From positions 1 through 5,169 of the forward strand of contig CAJPTT010000200.1 in assembly GCA_905373565.1 (NCBI GenBank): DNA of 5,169 nucleotides, written 5' to 3'. The first letter of the stretch is position 1. Each line of letters opens with the position of its first letter. Below the pieces are notes generated by a model. The model was not told the DNA's origin. It was given only the letters and a program-made list of their open reading frames with translations, and did no database searches. The DNA comes from an uncultured Treponema sp. Its GTDB lineage: Bacteria; Spirochaetota; Spirochaetia; Treponematales; Treponemataceae. A program made the position numbers and the translations under genes. Of the stretch, positions 5,097 through 5,169 are shown in pieces.

Positions 5097-5104
5097 ATCA
5101 ACAA

Positions 5105-5125
5105 CCCCGACGCAGAGCGTCGGGG
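5105..5125. terminator. GC-rich hairpin after the Rpn tail, possible terminator
   Basis: CCCCGACGC (5105-5113) pairs perfectly with GCGTCGGGG (5117-5125) around AGA, nine bases after the stop at 5096. The position and stability suit transcript termination, but there is no T run, so it may instead be a stabilising 3' hairpin or another palindromic repeat. Confidence 0.45.
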
Positions 5126-5151
5126 CACAGTGCTCAATGTTTCGCACTGTG
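5126..5151. repeat. 8-bp stem-loop abutting the previous hairpin
   Basis: CACAGTGC (5126-5133) pairs with GCACTGTG (5144-5151) around a 10-base loop, starting immediately after the preceding stem. Such back-to-back hairpins recur in this window. The remaining 18 bases to the window end hold nothing identifiable. Confidence 0.55.
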
Positions 5152-5169
5152 TGTTCTATAAGGTGGTTG

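Overview
The window looks like chromosomal DNA of a spirochaete, most likely an oral-type Treponema. This is inferred from the Rpn-family protein beginning MNKDFDDLTIVDDYMF, the moderate G+C content and the many intergenic palindromes; no marker gene settles the species. It holds a housekeeping chaperone gene at the left edge, a two-gene phage-defence-like module in the middle, and the debris of an Rpn (PD-(D/E)XK nuclease / putative transposase) gene at the right.

Left (1-999): the 5' 224 codons of grpE on the minus strand, cut by the window edge. A 326-bp divergent intergenic region follows, with outward-facing promoters for grpE (minus) and for the next gene (plus), and a 14-bp inverted repeat between them.

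Centre (1000-4291, plus strand): a 554-residue protein with TerB-N and TerB-C domains, then a 443-residue P-loop ATPase of the DUF2791 / BrxC-BrxD type. This pairing in this order is the signature of the first two genes (sngA, sngB) of the Shango anti-phage system. Shango's third gene, the helicase sngC, is not in the window; where it would be expected there is a broken Rpn gene. The two genes are separated by 295 bp of stacked palindromes instead of being tightly coupled. The first palindrome is a 144-bp nested one with TA...TA ends, resembling a MITE, whose left edge supplies the stop codon of sngA. The inverted repeat upstream of sngA shares a 9-bp core with this element, so sngA lies between related repeats.

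Right (4292-5169): a good promoter and ribosome binding site drive an Rpn N-terminal fragment whose homology stops just after the catalytic E-M residues, where a perfect palindrome begins. About 250 bp of further hairpins with one doubtful 40-codon ORF follow. A 58-codon ORF with its own strong ribosome binding site then encodes an Rpn-like C-terminal tail. Two more hairpins close the window.

Working model: a Shango-like module sits next to the grpE locus, in a stretch heavily invaded by small palindromic elements and an Rpn element. Whether the module is intact depends on whether a helicase gene lies beyond 5169.
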